Origin: Maricaulaceae bacterium EIL42A08
GTDB taxonomy: Bacteria; Pseudomonadota; Alphaproteobacteria; Caulobacterales; Maricaulaceae
Length of the DNA stretch: 64,000 bases
Reading direction: 5' to 3'
NCBI GenBank assembly: GCA_024178355.1
Contig: JAMZNZ010000002.1
Location: 1-64,000 of the forward strand
The position numbers were made by a program, and so were the translations under genes. Below, piece after piece: positions 22,491 through 31,404 of the stretch (its first letter is position 1; each line of letters starts with the position of its first letter). The notes below the pieces were generated by a model. It was not told the DNA's origin and did no database searches. It saw nothing but the letters and a program-made list of their open reading frames with translations.

Positions 22491-25244
22491 ATGACGTTTT
22501 CGGTTGGCCTCTTGACCGCCTGGTATGGCGCTCAAGCCTCTCAGAGCCTGGCTTTGAGTTCCAGCAGAACCGCGTCCGCGCCCACCTCTGCGGCGAGCCA
22601 GCGAAATCCCGATGTGCTGCCACCGTGGGACCCACGCGGTGAGATTGTTGCGCTGGACGCATTGCGTCGTGATGTGCTCGCCGACGGGCAGTTCTTTGAC
22701 GCAACGCTTCGCAACTTCTCCAGCCTTGATGTCAGCGAGGATGAGAAGACGCTGTTTGCGCTGCACCAGGGTTTGAGAAAACTCCAGGCGCTGGCCTCGG
22801 CGGCTGCGGAGAAAACCGCGACGAGCTCCGACCTGTCCTTCTGGTCGCGCCGCTTCAATGAAGGCGTTGGCCAGCTTGATGGCTTCTTTGAAGACATCGA
22901 CCTGCAGGGCGTAACGGTTCTCAAGGGCGAAGATCTGTCGAAGGCTGAATCCGAGCTCGCAATTTCGCGTGGCCGGTCTGAATATCTGGGTGGTGTCATC
23001 CACACAGGGGCCTTTGATGACGAAGTAGCCGGGCTGACTGGCGCCGCTGCATTTACGATCACAGTGCGCAAGAACGGCGTTGATACCGACGTCAACATTG
23101 ATCTGGCGAATATGGGCGCGACGCCGCGCACGCTCGATAACGTCGCTGACTTCATCAATGGCGAGCTTGAAGCTGCCAGCATGGTCAGCCGCGTGTCGCG
23201 CGTGAAAATCGGCGAAGAAGACGAGAACGGTATCGTCCAGGGCAATAACTGGGGCTTCAAGATCGAAGGCGTCATCACCGAGCAGCTGTCCTTCTCTGCA
23301 GCCGGCAGCGCGCCTGCGGTCTGGACCGCTGGTATCTCCGGAACGGGCGATGATGCGGCCGGCCAGCTGGTCAAATATGTCGATCTGGCCTCCGGCGGTT
23401 CAGCGGAGTTTGCGCGCCGTATCGAAGCAGACCCGTCCGTGACTGAAACCACGACCGAGGACGGCGACACTGAAACGGACGAAACCGCCAACGGTCTGGA
23501 AGTGCTGGCCACAGCGCGCGGCTCTGATGGTGGCATCTACGTGCTGGGCCAGACATCCAGCACCATCGATGGCCAGACCATCAAGGGCGAGCAGGACCTT
23601 GTCCTGATGCGCTATGACACCACCGGCAAGAAGGTCTGGACCCGCACGCTGGGGTCTGGCGGTGAGGCGAGCGGCACCTCTATTTCGGTCAATGCTTCAG
23701 GCGATGTGGTCGTGGCCGGCTCCATCAAGGGTATTCTGGGCACCACGACAGAGCTTGGCGGGACGGACAGCCTCGTTGTGAAATACTCTGCGGACGGTGT
23801 CGAGCAGTGGGCCAAGCGCTACGGCTCCACCTCTGACGATCAGGTCAATTCGGTGACGGTTGCCGATGACGGCACGGTCTATCTGGCTGGCCAGTCGAGC
23901 GGCAATATTGGTGGTGTTGTCAATCAAGGCGGCGTCGATGGCTATGTCCGTGCGCTCGATGCCAATGGTAACACACTCTACACCCGCGCTGCTGAAGCCG
24001 GGGCTGGAACCGAGCGCGCCGCGGCGACCGCCGTTGCCGCAGATGGCGGCCTGCTGGTGGCCAGCGAGGTCGATGGCCGCGCGGTTCTGACAAAATACGC
24101 CGCTGGCGATGATGGCACGGGTACTCCGGCCTGGACCCTTGATATGGGCGATCTGGACGGTGGACGCATTGGCGGCATTGATGTCGGCGATGATGGATCG
24201 ATCTATCTCGCTGGTGCCGCCGGTGCAGGCTTTGCGCCGGGCAATACGGTCACTGCAAATTCCGGTGGCCGCGATGCGGTCGTCGTCCGTTTAAGCGAAA
24301 CCGGTGGCGGCACAGGCGTGCAGGTCGACTACACGACCTTCCTCGGCACCGCAGAAGACAACTCCGCCAATGGGATCGAGGTGACCGGAGGCGTTGCCTA
24401 CATCGCGGGCAAGACCAGCGGCGCGCTGCCTGGCTCTACCCAGAGCGGGGACCGCAACGCCTTTGCGGCCGGGTTTGATGCGGCCACAGGCGCGCTTCAG
24501 TGGACGCAGCAGGTCTCCGGTCGCGGCGGCCTGTCCGAAGCCAAGGGCATCGTGGTTGATCCAGGCGGGGATAGCGTGCTTGACCGCTTCGGCTTCCCCT
24601 CAGGCAAAGTCAGCTATGCCGATAGCCGTGTCATCACCGACCGCAGCTCGGTGCGCGAGGGCGATCATTTCTTCATCCAGGTTGATGGTGGTCGCAAACG
24701 TAAGATCACCATTGATGCCGATGACACCATGCGCTCGCTGACATTCAAGCTGAATGCGGTTCTGGTGCTGGATGGTAATGCCGACGTGCGCCGCTCTCAG
24801 GCTGGCGACCAGCTGCGTATTACGCCAAAGGAGGGCGTCACCATTACCCTGTCCGCTGGCGGGGAGGGGCAGGACGCTTTGTCAGGCCTCGGCCTTCCTG
24901 AAGGCTCTCTGCGAGGCAAGGCGTCGCTGCTCGATGGTCCGGCTGATGACAGCACTTCTGATGCGCCGAGCGTGTTCGCGCTGGAGCTGCCACGAACGCT
25001 CGATATCTCCACCCGGGAAGCCGCGTTGAAGACGCTGGATGCGTTGAGTGCGGCCCAGTCCAAGGTTCAGCGCGCCTGGCGCGACCTGACCATGGACCCT
25101 GCGCTCCGCAACCTGCTGGAAGGTGGTCCAGGCAATCGCGGGGGCACGGTGCCCGCCTACCTCAGCTCCCAGATCGCCAACTATTCTGCCGGCCTGCAGC
25201 GTCTGAACGCGGGCGGCGGTGGCTCTACGCTGGGGCTGTTTTAA
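22491..25244 (+). CDS. flaEY: FlaEY-like flagellar regulatory protein with beta-propeller repeats
   Basis: A 917-residue protein. The N-terminal 110 residues are helical. Around 165-250 (FTITVRKNGVDTDVNIDLAN) and again around 705-820 (FIQVDGGRKRKITIDADDTM) are segments that resemble the flagellin hook motifs of FliD/FlgK-type proteins. Between them, about 325-700, lie six or seven SBBP-like propeller repeats (LVVKYSADGVEQWAKRYGST, then DGTVYLAGQSSG). The C-terminus (about 845-917) is helical with TVPAYLSSQIANYSAG and a glycine-rich tail. Caulobacter has a large protein FlaEY beside flmG/flbT/flaF that affects flagellin expression; size and setting match, and I use the name on that basis. The architecture also fits a secreted filament-associated protein. 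ATG at 22491 follows GAAGG. No signal peptide is seen. Confidence 0.6.
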   Translation: MTFSVGLLTAWYGAQASQSLALSSSRTASAPTSAASQRNPDVLPPWDPRGEIVALDALRRDVLADGQFFDATLRNFSSLDVSEDEKTLFALHQGLRKLQALASAAAEKTATSSDLSFWSRRFNEGVGQLDGFFEDIDLQGVTVLKGEDLSKAESELAISRGRSEYLGGVIHTGAFDDEVAGLTGAAAFTITVRKNGVDTDVNIDLANMGATPRTLDNVADFINGELEAASMVSRVSRVKIGEEDENGIVQGNNWGFKIEGVITEQLSFSAAGSAPAVWTAGISGTGDDAAGQLVKYVDLASGGSAEFARRIEADPSVTETTTEDGDTETDETANGLEVLATARGSDGGIYVLGQTSSTIDGQTIKGEQDLVLMRYDTTGKKVWTRTLGSGGEASGTSISVNASGDVVVAGSIKGILGTTTELGGTDSLVVKYSADGVEQWAKRYGSTSDDQVNSVTVADDGTVYLAGQSSGNIGGVVNQGGVDGYVRALDANGNTLYTRAAEAGAGTERAAATAVAADGGLLVASEVDGRAVLTKYAAGDDGTGTPAWTLDMGDLDGGRIGGIDVGDDGSIYLAGAAGAGFAPGNTVTANSGGRDAVVVRLSETGGGTGVQVDYTTFLGTAEDNSANGIEVTGGVAYIAGKTSGALPGSTQSGDRNAFAAGFDAATGALQWTQQVSGRGGLSEAKGIVVDPGGDSVLDRFGFPSGKVSYADSRVITDRSSVREGDHFFIQVDGGRKRKITIDADDTMRSLTFKLNAVLVLDGNADVRRSQAGDQLRITPKEGVTITLSAGGEGQDALSGLGLPEGSLRGKASLLDGPADDSTSDAPSVFALELPRTLDISTREAALKTLDALSAAQSKVQRAWRDLTMDPALRNLLEGGPGNRGGTVPAYLSSQIANYSAGLQRLNAGGGGSTLGLF

Positions 25245-25252
25245 GGGGGGGG

Positions 25253-25336
25253 CGTCATCCCCGCGAAGGCGGGGACCCAGAGCCGCCTGTTGCTGCATTA
25301 TATGATCACTGGGTTCCCGCCTTCGCGGGAATGATG
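25253..25336. repeat. Long inverted repeat with CCCGCGAAGGCGGG arms (second copy)
   Basis: CGTCATCCCCGCGAAGGCGG and GGGTTCCCGCCTTCGCGGGA face each other across about 45 bp. It is the same element as 3580-3660. It sits between two converging genes and could end transcription from both sides. Confidence 0.75.
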
Positions 25337-25348
25337 TGGCAGCTAATC

Positions 25349-26260
25349 CTACGCTGCACACACCCGGTTCCGCCCTGCATCCTTCGCCGCGTAGAGCGCT
25401 GTGTCGGCGCGGTCCATCAGGGCGCTGGCGTCTTCCATGTCGGCATCCCCGTATAGTGTTGCGACGCCAAAGCTGGCGGTCACGGGCAGGGGCGCGCTGG
25501 TGTCGATGTCGACCGGGGTGTCGGCAATGATCTGGTGAAACTCATCAAGGCGGGCCTTGGCCTGCTCCAGCGCCTGATCAGGCAAGAGGAAGGCAAATTC
25601 CTCGCCGCCCAGGCGCCCGAAGGTTTCATTGTCGCGTAAGAAATCGCGGGCCCGGCGGGCAATCTCGACCAGGACCATATCCCCGGCAGTGTGGCCGTAG
25701 GTGTCGTTGACGAGCTTGAACTTGTCGAGATCGAGAATGCTGACCGATAGCGGCTTGCCCTGGGCGCTGGCTTCTTTCATTGCACGGCCGAGCGAGGCAT
25801 CAAAGCTGCGCCGGTTGGCAACCCCGGTCAGGGCATCGCGGCGCGCTTCGTTGGCAAGGCGCTGTTGCAAACGGACAATGCGGGACGCGGCACGCATGCG
25901 GGCGTGAAATTCTGCTTCCACCAGCGGCTTTCGCAGGAAGTCATCGGCCCCGGCATCAAGCGCATTGGTCAGGCGGTGAATATCGGTGTGGGCCGACAGC
26001 ACCATGGTGTGCACATGGGCGGTCTCTGGCTCGCACTTGATCTGCCAGCACAGCTCAAAGCCGCTGGAGTCGGGAAGCTCCAGCCCGGTCATCAGGATAT
26101 CACCCACGCCGGAGCGGATCAGCGCGAGGGCTTCGCTTGCAGTCGACGCACCGTAGACATGGTATCCGGCCGAGGTCAGCGACCGGGCGAGGATTTGACG
26201 CTGCACACCGCTGGGGTCGCACACGATGACGTTAAGCACGTCCTCGTCAGCCATAGCCAT
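25349..26260 (-). CDS. Diguanylate cyclase with a degenerate receiver domain
   Basis: A 303-residue protein. Residues 1-120 form a response-regulator receiver (NVIVCDPSGVQRQILARSLT, DDFLRKPL with the conserved lysine). The phospho-acceptor aspartate, expected four residues before the conserved proline, is glycine in DILMTGLELPD. Residues about 135-303 form a GGDEF domain with DLDKFKLVNDTYGHTAGD and active-site RLGGEEF, so cyclic-di-GMP synthesis is likely. The inhibitory RxxD site reads RDNE and may be weak. Either of two ATGs (26260, 26254) may be used. It converges with the FlaEY-like gene; a link to motility is plausible but not shown. Confidence 0.88.
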   Translation of the reverse strand: MAMADEDVLNVIVCDPSGVQRQILARSLTSAGYHVYGASTASEALALIRSGVGDILMTGLELPDSSGFELCWQIKCEPETAHVHTMVLSAHTDIHRLTNALDAGADDFLRKPLVEAEFHARMRAASRIVRLQQRLANEARRDALTGVANRRSFDASLGRAMKEASAQGKPLSVSILDLDKFKLVNDTYGHTAGDMVLVEIARRARDFLRDNETFGRLGGEEFAFLLPDQALEQAKARLDEFHQIIADTPVDIDTSAPLPVTASFGVATLYGDADMEDASALMDRADTALYAAKDAGRNRVCAA

Positions 26261-26364
26261 TCCGGCGACGCCCTGTGGTGATTTCTGAAGCACGCCCCGT
26301 CCCCCGTCGAACCCCGTTTTCGGGTGTTCGACTGAATATAATCATTCAAAGGGTTAGGGCCGAG

Positions 26365-27879
26365 TTAAGTGGATGGCTTTTCCAGTCCCAATTCGTCCCA
26401 CATGGCGTCCACTCGATCGATAACGTCCTGCTCCATGTAGAGCTTCTCGCCCCATTCGCGATTGGTCTCGCCGCCGATCTTGTTGGTGGCATCAAGTCCG
26501 ATTTTCGAGCCGAGGCCGGATACGGGCGAGGCGAAGTCGAGATAATCGATGGGGGTGTTTTCAATCACCGTGATGTCGCGCGCCGGGTCCATGCGGGTGG
26601 AGACCGCCCACATCACATCTTTCCAGTCGCGCGCATTGATGTCGTCGTCCACCACGATGACCCATTTGGTGTACATGAACTGGCGCAGATAGGACCACGC
26701 CCCCATCATCACCCGCTTGGCGTGACCGGCATAAGCCTTCTTCATGCTGATCACGGCGATGCGGTAGCTGCACCCTTCAGGTGGCAGCCAGAAGTCCACG
26801 ATCTCCGGGTATTGCTGTTTGACCAGTGGGATGAAGACCTCGTTCAGGGCCTCGCCCAGTACAGACGGCTCATCCGGCGGTCGGCCGGTAAAGGTGGTCA
26901 GGTAAATCGGGTCCTTGCGCATGGTGATCGCGCTGACCTTGAAGACCGGGAACTTTTCCACCGAGTTGTAGTAGCCGGTGTGGTCGCCGTAAGGACCTTC
27001 ATCCTCATACTCGTCGAGCATGACATGACCCTCGATCACAATCTCGGCCTGAGCCGGAACTTTCAGCGGCACGGTCTTGCAATCCACCAGCTCCGCCTTC
27101 TGACCGCGCATCAGCCCGGCAAACTGATACTCCGACAGGGTGTCTGGCACCGGTGTTACGGCTGCCAGGATCGTGCCGGGATCTGCGCCCAGCACACAGG
27201 CTGCGGGCAGGGGCTCCGGCTTTTCGTTTTTCCAGCGCTGGTAATGCTGTGCGCCGCCGCGATGCTTGAGCCAGCGCATGATCGCCTTGTCCTTGCCCAG
27301 CTTCTGCATGCGGTAGATGCCAAGGTTGAAATCGTCCTGCTTGTCTTCAGACGGGCCCTTGGTGACCACCAGCGGCCAGGTGATCAGGGGGGCCGGTTCA
27401 CCGGGCCAGCACCCCTGGATGGGTAGGCGATCAAGATCAATATCATCGCCCGTCAGCACCACTTCCTGGCAGGGGGCTTTGCGCACATTCGTCGGGCGCA
27501 TGGACATAACGGTCTTGGCCAGAGGCAGCATGTCGAGCGCATCTTTGAAGCCGCGCGGCGGCTCCGGCTGGCGCAGGAAGGCGAGGAGCTCACCGACTTC
27601 CCGCAGCTCAGCGGCGGACTTGCGCGGCTCGCCACCCAGCGTGACGGCCTTGGCAACGCGCTCAACGGTACCGAACAGGTTGACCAGAGCGGGCATTTCC
27701 GAAGGGCGACCATCCTCATGGACCGGGTTCTCAAACAATACTGCCGGGCCCTTCTTGTGGAGCAGGCGGGTCTGGATCTCGGTCATTTCCAGATGGGTCG
27801 ACACCGGGCGCGATACCCGCACCAGATCGCCGTCAGCTTCCAGCAAGTCGATAAATTCACGCAAGGATTTATAGGCCAC
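26365..27879 (-). CDS. ubiD: UbiD family decarboxylase
   Basis: A 504-residue protein matching UbiD along its length: [33 protein letters not shown], the prenyl-FMN and metal region [20 protein letters not shown], and [20 protein letters not shown] with its conserved E-x-x-x-G-D-H. UbiD uses prenylated FMN made by UbiX to decarboxylate 3-polyprenyl-4-hydroxybenzoate in ubiquinone synthesis. Length is typical. No UbiX or other ubi gene is in the window, so a related aromatic acid substrate remains possible. Confidence 0.9.
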   Translation of the reverse strand: MAYKSLREFIDLLEADGDLVRVSRPVSTHLEMTEIQTRLLHKKGPAVLFENPVHEDGRPSEMPALVNLFGTVERVAKAVTLGGEPRKSAAELREVGELLAFLRQPEPPRGFKDALDMLPLAKTVMSMRPTNVRKAPCQEVVLTGDDIDLDRLPIQGCWPGEPAPLITWPLVVTKGPSEDKQDDFNLGIYRMQKLGKDKAIMRWLKHRGGAQHYQRWKNEKPEPLPAACVLGADPGTILAAVTPVPDTLSEYQFAGLMRGQKAELVDCKTVPLKVPAQAEIVIEGHVMLDEYEDEGPYGDHTGYYNSVEKFPVFKVSAITMRKDPIYLTTFTGRPPDEPSVLGEALNEVFIPLVKQQYPEIVDFWLPPEGCSYRIAVISMKKAYAGHAKRVMMGAWSYLRQFMYTKWVIVVDDDINARDWKDVMWAVSTRMDPARDITVIENTPIDYLDFASPVSGLGSKIGLDATNKIGGETNREWGEKLYMEQDVIDRVDAMWDELGLEKPST

Positions 27880-28057
27880 GTGTGGTGCTCCGTTGTTTCG
27901 ACGAAGAACCTAGGCCGGGCCGCACAAAGCGCCAAGCATTTGCGCAGGTGTGTCGCATATCGGACGCGCCAGTATCGCTAAATCAGTTCACTTACCGAAT
28001 ATAAATATTCTTCCGCGAAACTCCTGCTTGCAAGCAATCCCCTGTGAGCAAACCCTG

Positions 28058-28094
28058 AAAGCTGGCCTTCCCCCCGGAGGCCAGCTTTTTTCTT
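28058..28094 (+). terminator. Strong hairpin with T-tract in a gene-free gap; possible small RNA end
   Basis: AAAGCTGGCCT (28058-28068) and AGGCCAGCTTT (28078-28088) form a perfect 11-bp stem with a 9-nt loop, followed on + by a run of T. Both neighbours are on minus, so on + there is no gene to end. A short RNA starting near the A/T-rich stretch 27995-28010 is possible. On minus it could end the serine hydrolase gene, though its T-run there is only three bases. Confidence 0.6.
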
Positions 28095-29478
28095 ATTGGT
28101 TCTGCTCGTCGCCTACTCCGTCTGCCGCTTCCGGCTCGGCTTCCACTTCCAAGCGGCGCGCCTGCATGACGGCCATCGCAAAGTCGGCTGCCCCACTCCT
28201 CATGCCATTGGTTGCGCCAAGGCGGATCACGACCAGATCCTGCAACGGGATAATGAAGCCTTCCTGGCCCTGAAACCCGTTCATGATGAAATGGTCAGAG
28301 GGAAAGTCGTCAGCCCACATCCAGTAGCCTGAGCCATAAATGCCGTTTGAGCCCGGAGTGACTTCCGTAACGTAGTCGATCCAGTCTTCGGGAATGATCT
28401 GTGTGCCGTCCGGCGCGCGTCCACCATCAATGTAAAGCTGACCCAGCCGCGCCCAGTCGCGAGCGCTGGCATACATGTAGGATGACCATTGCAGCGTCCC
28501 GGCCTGATCGGCTTCAAGGATGGAGTGGGCCATGCCCAACGGCTCAAACAACCACTCGCGGATCGTGGCGATTTCTTCTTCCGGCGTGTCGCCAAGATGC
28601 TCCTCCAGAGCGGAGCCAGCGAGGACAGTATTGCCTGACTGGTAGTCCCAGCGCTCACCGGGCCCGGCAATCTGCTCACGCGTTGCAGCGAAGGTCGCCA
28701 TATCACTTTCGGTGAACAACATGTCGGAGTTTGGATCGGTGCCGTTGTTGAGCTCATAGCCGGCAAGACCGCCGGTCATGCGCAATAGATCATCGACCGT
28801 GATCTCAGGGCGACCGGCAGCGACAAGCGCCGGCACCTGACCTTCAGCATACACATCAATCAGCCGGCGATGGGTCAGGACGCCGGCCATGGTTGCCGCT
28901 AGCGATTTGGTCATGGACCAGCCATGCAGCGGCGTGAAAGCGGTAACTCCGTCGGCGTAGCGCTCGGCGACCAGCTCACCTTCGTGCAGGACAACAACTC
29001 CAAGCGTATTGCGGCCATCCTCGGTGAAGGCGGCATCAAGCGCGGCATTCAGGGCGGCGACATCGAAATTGGCGTCACGGTGCTCGGCATTGAGTGACAT
29101 CGGTTCGGCCGTCAGCGGGAGTAGGCCAGTGTCGGTATCAAGTTCGGCGTTGCCGTGCACCAGCGTGCACCCCAGGCCTTCGCGATAAATCGCGCGCTGG
29201 GTGAACAGTCCGTAGACGCTCGCGGTCACCTCACCGGCGTAGCGGTCGACATTAACCGATACATGCTTGTCGATATCGCCCAGCAAGGGCGCGGTATACA
29301 TCGCCCGGGCGGTATTGGTGTCGAGACCGGACACAAAGCTAAGCGAGCAGGCCTGCTTGGCGGTAATGCCAATCCCGCTCGGGATATAAATTCGCCCGAT
29401 ATCAGATGTATTCAGCCAAATCACACCGCCCGCAATCGCAGCGGCAACTACACCACCCAAGCCAAGTAGAATCCGCAT
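28093..29478 (-). CDS. Serine hydrolase, class C beta-lactamase fold
   Basis: A 461-residue protein with an N-terminal membrane anchor or signal segment (LLGLGGVVAAAIAGGVIWL). About 110 residues with no recognised domain follow, then a beta-lactamase/transpeptidase-like domain from about residue 135. The nucleophile motif S-x-x-K is SMTK in LHGWSMTKSLAATM. The Y-x-N-type motif is WDYQSGNTVLAGSALE. It is most like the 6-aminohexanoate-dimer hydrolase/EstB group, which cleaves esters or amides and is rarely a true beta-lactamase. The mature protein probably faces the periplasm. It stands alone, with a hairpin at its 3' end. Confidence 0.85.
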   Translation of the reverse strand: MRILLGLGGVVAAAIAGGVIWLNTSDIGRIYIPSGIGITAKQACSLSFVSGLDTNTARAMYTAPLLGDIDKHVSVNVDRYAGEVTASVYGLFTQRAIYREGLGCTLVHGNAELDTDTGLLPLTAEPMSLNAEHRDANFDVAALNAALDAAFTEDGRNTLGVVVLHEGELVAERYADGVTAFTPLHGWSMTKSLAATMAGVLTHRRLIDVYAEGQVPALVAAGRPEITVDDLLRMTGGLAGYELNNGTDPNSDMLFTESDMATFAATREQIAGPGERWDYQSGNTVLAGSALEEHLGDTPEEEIATIREWLFEPLGMAHSILEADQAGTLQWSSYMYASARDWARLGQLYIDGGRAPDGTQIIPEDWIDYVTEVTPGSNGIYGSGYWMWADDFPSDHFIMNGFQGQEGFIIPLQDLVVIRLGATNGMRSGAADFAMAVMQARRLEVEAEPEAADGVGDEQNQ

Positions 29479-29546
29479 GAAAGCCCCTCATCAATCGTCT
29501 TTGACACTGTTGGGCCGTGCGCCGCAGGGGTCAAGCTGGGGCGCAA

Positions 29547-29849
29547 TTACTTGCCCCGGCCACCGAGTACGTCCTGCCATTCGGGGTGTTTGTCGATCTG
29601 GGCCTTTGCGAAGGGGCATAGCGGGATGATGCGGATGCCGCGCTCGCGAGCGTCCAGAACGCCGCGCTCCACCAGCGCCTTGCCCACACCCATGCCGCGC
29701 CACTCATCGGGCACGCCGGTATGGTCGATAATGATGGTGGTGGCGTTCATGATGGAGAAGGTCATCTCCGCGTCCGGCTTGCCCGGAGCGCGGGCCACAT
29801 AGCGGCCCTTGGTGTCGCCGCGTTCTTCGGTGATTTCAAATTCAGCCAT
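29547..29849 (-). CDS. Small GNAT-type acetyltransferase (YjdJ-like), copy 1
   Basis: A 100-residue single-domain protein of the short GNAT group. It contains HTGVPDEWRGMGVGKALVER, the acetyl-CoA-binding loop, then IIPLCPFAKAQIDKHPEWQD, a family signature. The substrate is unknown; members are too small for most known GNAT reactions. It follows the related next gene by 11 bp, so the two form a tandem pair on minus. Confidence 0.85.
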   Translation of the reverse strand: MAEFEITEERGDTKGRYVARAPGKPDAEMTFSIMNATTIIIDHTGVPDEWRGMGVGKALVERGVLDARERGIRIIPLCPFAKAQIDKHPEWQDVLGGRGK

Positions 29850-29860
29850 GTCAGGCCTCC

Positions 29861-30157
29861 TTACCCGCGCCAGCCGGGGTCCAGAACGTCCTGGAGGGCC
29901 GGCGTTCGGTCAATCTTGATCTTGACGTAGGGACAGACCGGCACGACCAGCCAGCCGCGCGTCCGCGCATCACTCACCGCACGCTCCACCAGCTTTCCCG
30001 CTGTGCCCTGACCGCGCAGGGCAGGGGGCGTGAAGGTGTGGTCGATGACCATGCGCTCACCACTCAGCCGATAGGTCAGCTCGCTATCGCCAGCCGTATC
30101 AGCGAAGACATAGCGACCCTGATCGCCCTTGCGCTGTTCTGTGATGGGATCTTGCAT
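29861..30157 (-). CDS. Small GNAT-type acetyltransferase (YjdJ-like), copy 2
   Basis: A 98-residue paralogue of the next gene downstream. It reads HTFTPPALRGQGTAGKLVER and VVPVCPYVKIKIDRTPALQD at the same positions. Sequence identity is moderate, so the duplication is old. It is probably cotranscribed with copy 1 (11 bp apart). Substrate unknown. Confidence 0.85.
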   Translation of the reverse strand: MQDPITEQRKGDQGRYVFADTAGDSELTYRLSGERMVIDHTFTPPALRGQGTAGKLVERAVSDARTRGWLVVPVCPYVKIKIDRTPALQDVLDPGWRG

Positions 30158-30248
30158 GTGTGTACTGTCCTTTCCCGAAGCTGAATATAGGCGAGGCGTG
30201 CTGGCTTATCTTCGCAGATACGGAAAGACAGGATTGCCGACGCGGGCC

Positions 30249-30653
30249 TTAATTCGCATCCGCCGCGTGAGAGGTCAGCGCCTCCAAGGGAACGATATCC
30301 AGCGTCTTTGAGTGGCAGGCGGCGAGCACCACCTTCGGGGCCTGACCAACCTCATAGGCTTCCAGCCAGCGCACGGCACAAAGGCACCAGCGGTCGCCGG
30401 GGCGAAGGCCGGGAAAGTCAAACTCAGGCCGCGGGGTAGACAGGTCATTGCCCCGGCTCTGGGTGAATTTCAGGAACTCATCGGTCATCACCGCGCACAC
30501 GGTGTGGACGCCGTGGTCGCCAGGCATGGTCCGGCAGCATCCATCGCGAAAATACCCGGTCTTGGGATCATGGCTGCAATCAGCCAGCGGACCGCCCAGC
30601 ACATTGCGATCGCCTCCACCTCCACCTGGCTCGGGTCTGTGATCAAAGGGCAT
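30249..30653 (-). CDS. DUF2237 family protein
   Basis: A 134-residue protein with the strongly conserved DUF2237 core: NVLGGPLADCSHDPKTGYFR, DGCCRTMPGDHGVHTVCAVM, RGNDLSTPRPEFDFPGLRPG and DRWCLCAVRWLEAYE. Several conserved cysteines (DGCC, VCAV, WCLC) could bind metal, but the function of the family is unknown to me. It follows the sulfotransferase-like operon by 16 bp on the same strand and may be its last gene. Confidence 0.85.
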   Translation of the reverse strand: MPFDHRPEPGGGGGDRNVLGGPLADCSHDPKTGYFRDGCCRTMPGDHGVHTVCAVMTDEFLKFTQSRGNDLSTPRPEFDFPGLRPGDRWCLCAVRWLEAYEVGQAPKVVLAACHSKTLDIVPLEALTSHAADAN

Positions 30654-30669
30654 TGGCGTCTCCTATGGC

Positions 30670-31404
30670 TTACAGCGGCTCAAGCTTGCGCTTGCGGAGC
30701 TCCAGATAGGCCGGGCGACAGGTCGCGACGACCGGCAAAAGCGCCGCCGGTGCTGCATGGGGGCTGGGGCGCGGTGCCGCAAAGCCGGTGGAGTTTTCCA
30801 CTCGCGTGTACCAGTGCTCAGCCCAGGGACCATCCGTCTTGCGGGGACCGGCAGACCATTTCAGCATCGAGTAGCGAAACGGGATATCAAGCGCGGCGCA
30901 GATTGATCGCAGCATGCCTTCAGGGTTTTCCAGCACATCCACGCCTTCGATGATCGGCCAGTTGGATCGCTGGGTGATCTCGCAGATTTCCTCATAGAGA
31001 AATTGTTGGCGTACCGCACCCAGATCATCGGGGGTCACACGTCCCATGGTCGCGTTAAAGCTGGCGGCGACATCGGCTGGGTCACGGATCAGGAAGAGAT
31101 GCCGACAGTGTTTGGTCCAGCTCAAGTCCAGCTCAGGCCGCATGTGCTGGCACATATGTTTCTGGAAAAACTCTGCTTCGCCGTCGGGGGCGTCGCCAGC
31201 ACATGCCGCGGCAATCTCATCAGGATCGGTCGGCCATTGAGCAAGCGTTTCGTCGCGCGCCGGATGATCCAGGCCAGTGGCCTTGAGATAATACCCGTAG
31301 AAGGGCTCATCCCAGACCGCGCAGTTTCCACGTGCTTCAAAGCTGCGCATGGTGGCGGTGGAGATATTGCGCGGGCCGGACCACAGGCAGATGCGGACCG
31401 TCAT
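30670..31404 (-). CDS. Sulfotransferase-like P-loop protein
   Basis: A 244-residue protein starting MTVRICLWSGPRNISTATMR. SGPRNISTATM is the 5'-phosphosulfate loop of the sulfotransferase fold, and HLFLIRDPADVAASFN is the 3'-phosphate-binding segment. ATG at 31404 overlaps the stop of the class IV aminotransferase (ATGA), so the two are made together. In other bacteria this family is often fused or coupled to branched-chain aminotransferases. Its true substrate is unknown. Confidence 0.8.
   Translation of the reverse strand: MTVRICLWSGPRNISTATMRSFEARGNCAVWDEPFYGYYLKATGLDHPARDETLAQWPTDPDEIAAACAGDAPDGEAEFFQKHMCQHMRPELDLSWTKHCRHLFLIRDPADVAASFNATMGRVTPDDLGAVRQQFLYEEICEITQRSNWPIIEGVDVLENPEGMLRSICAALDIPFRYSMLKWSAGPRKTDGPWAEHWYTRVENSTGFAAPRPSPHAAPAALLPVVATCRPAYLELRKRKLEPL

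Noticed and set aside
26275-27426. 383-codon + open frame opposite ubiD
   Set aside because: Antisense to a complete UbiD gene, with no RBS or recognisable domain.
29547-30157. Tandem small GNAT genes as a toxin-antitoxin pair
   Set aside because: Both proteins are the same fold with acetyl-CoA loops; neither looks like an antitoxin with a DNA-binding domain.
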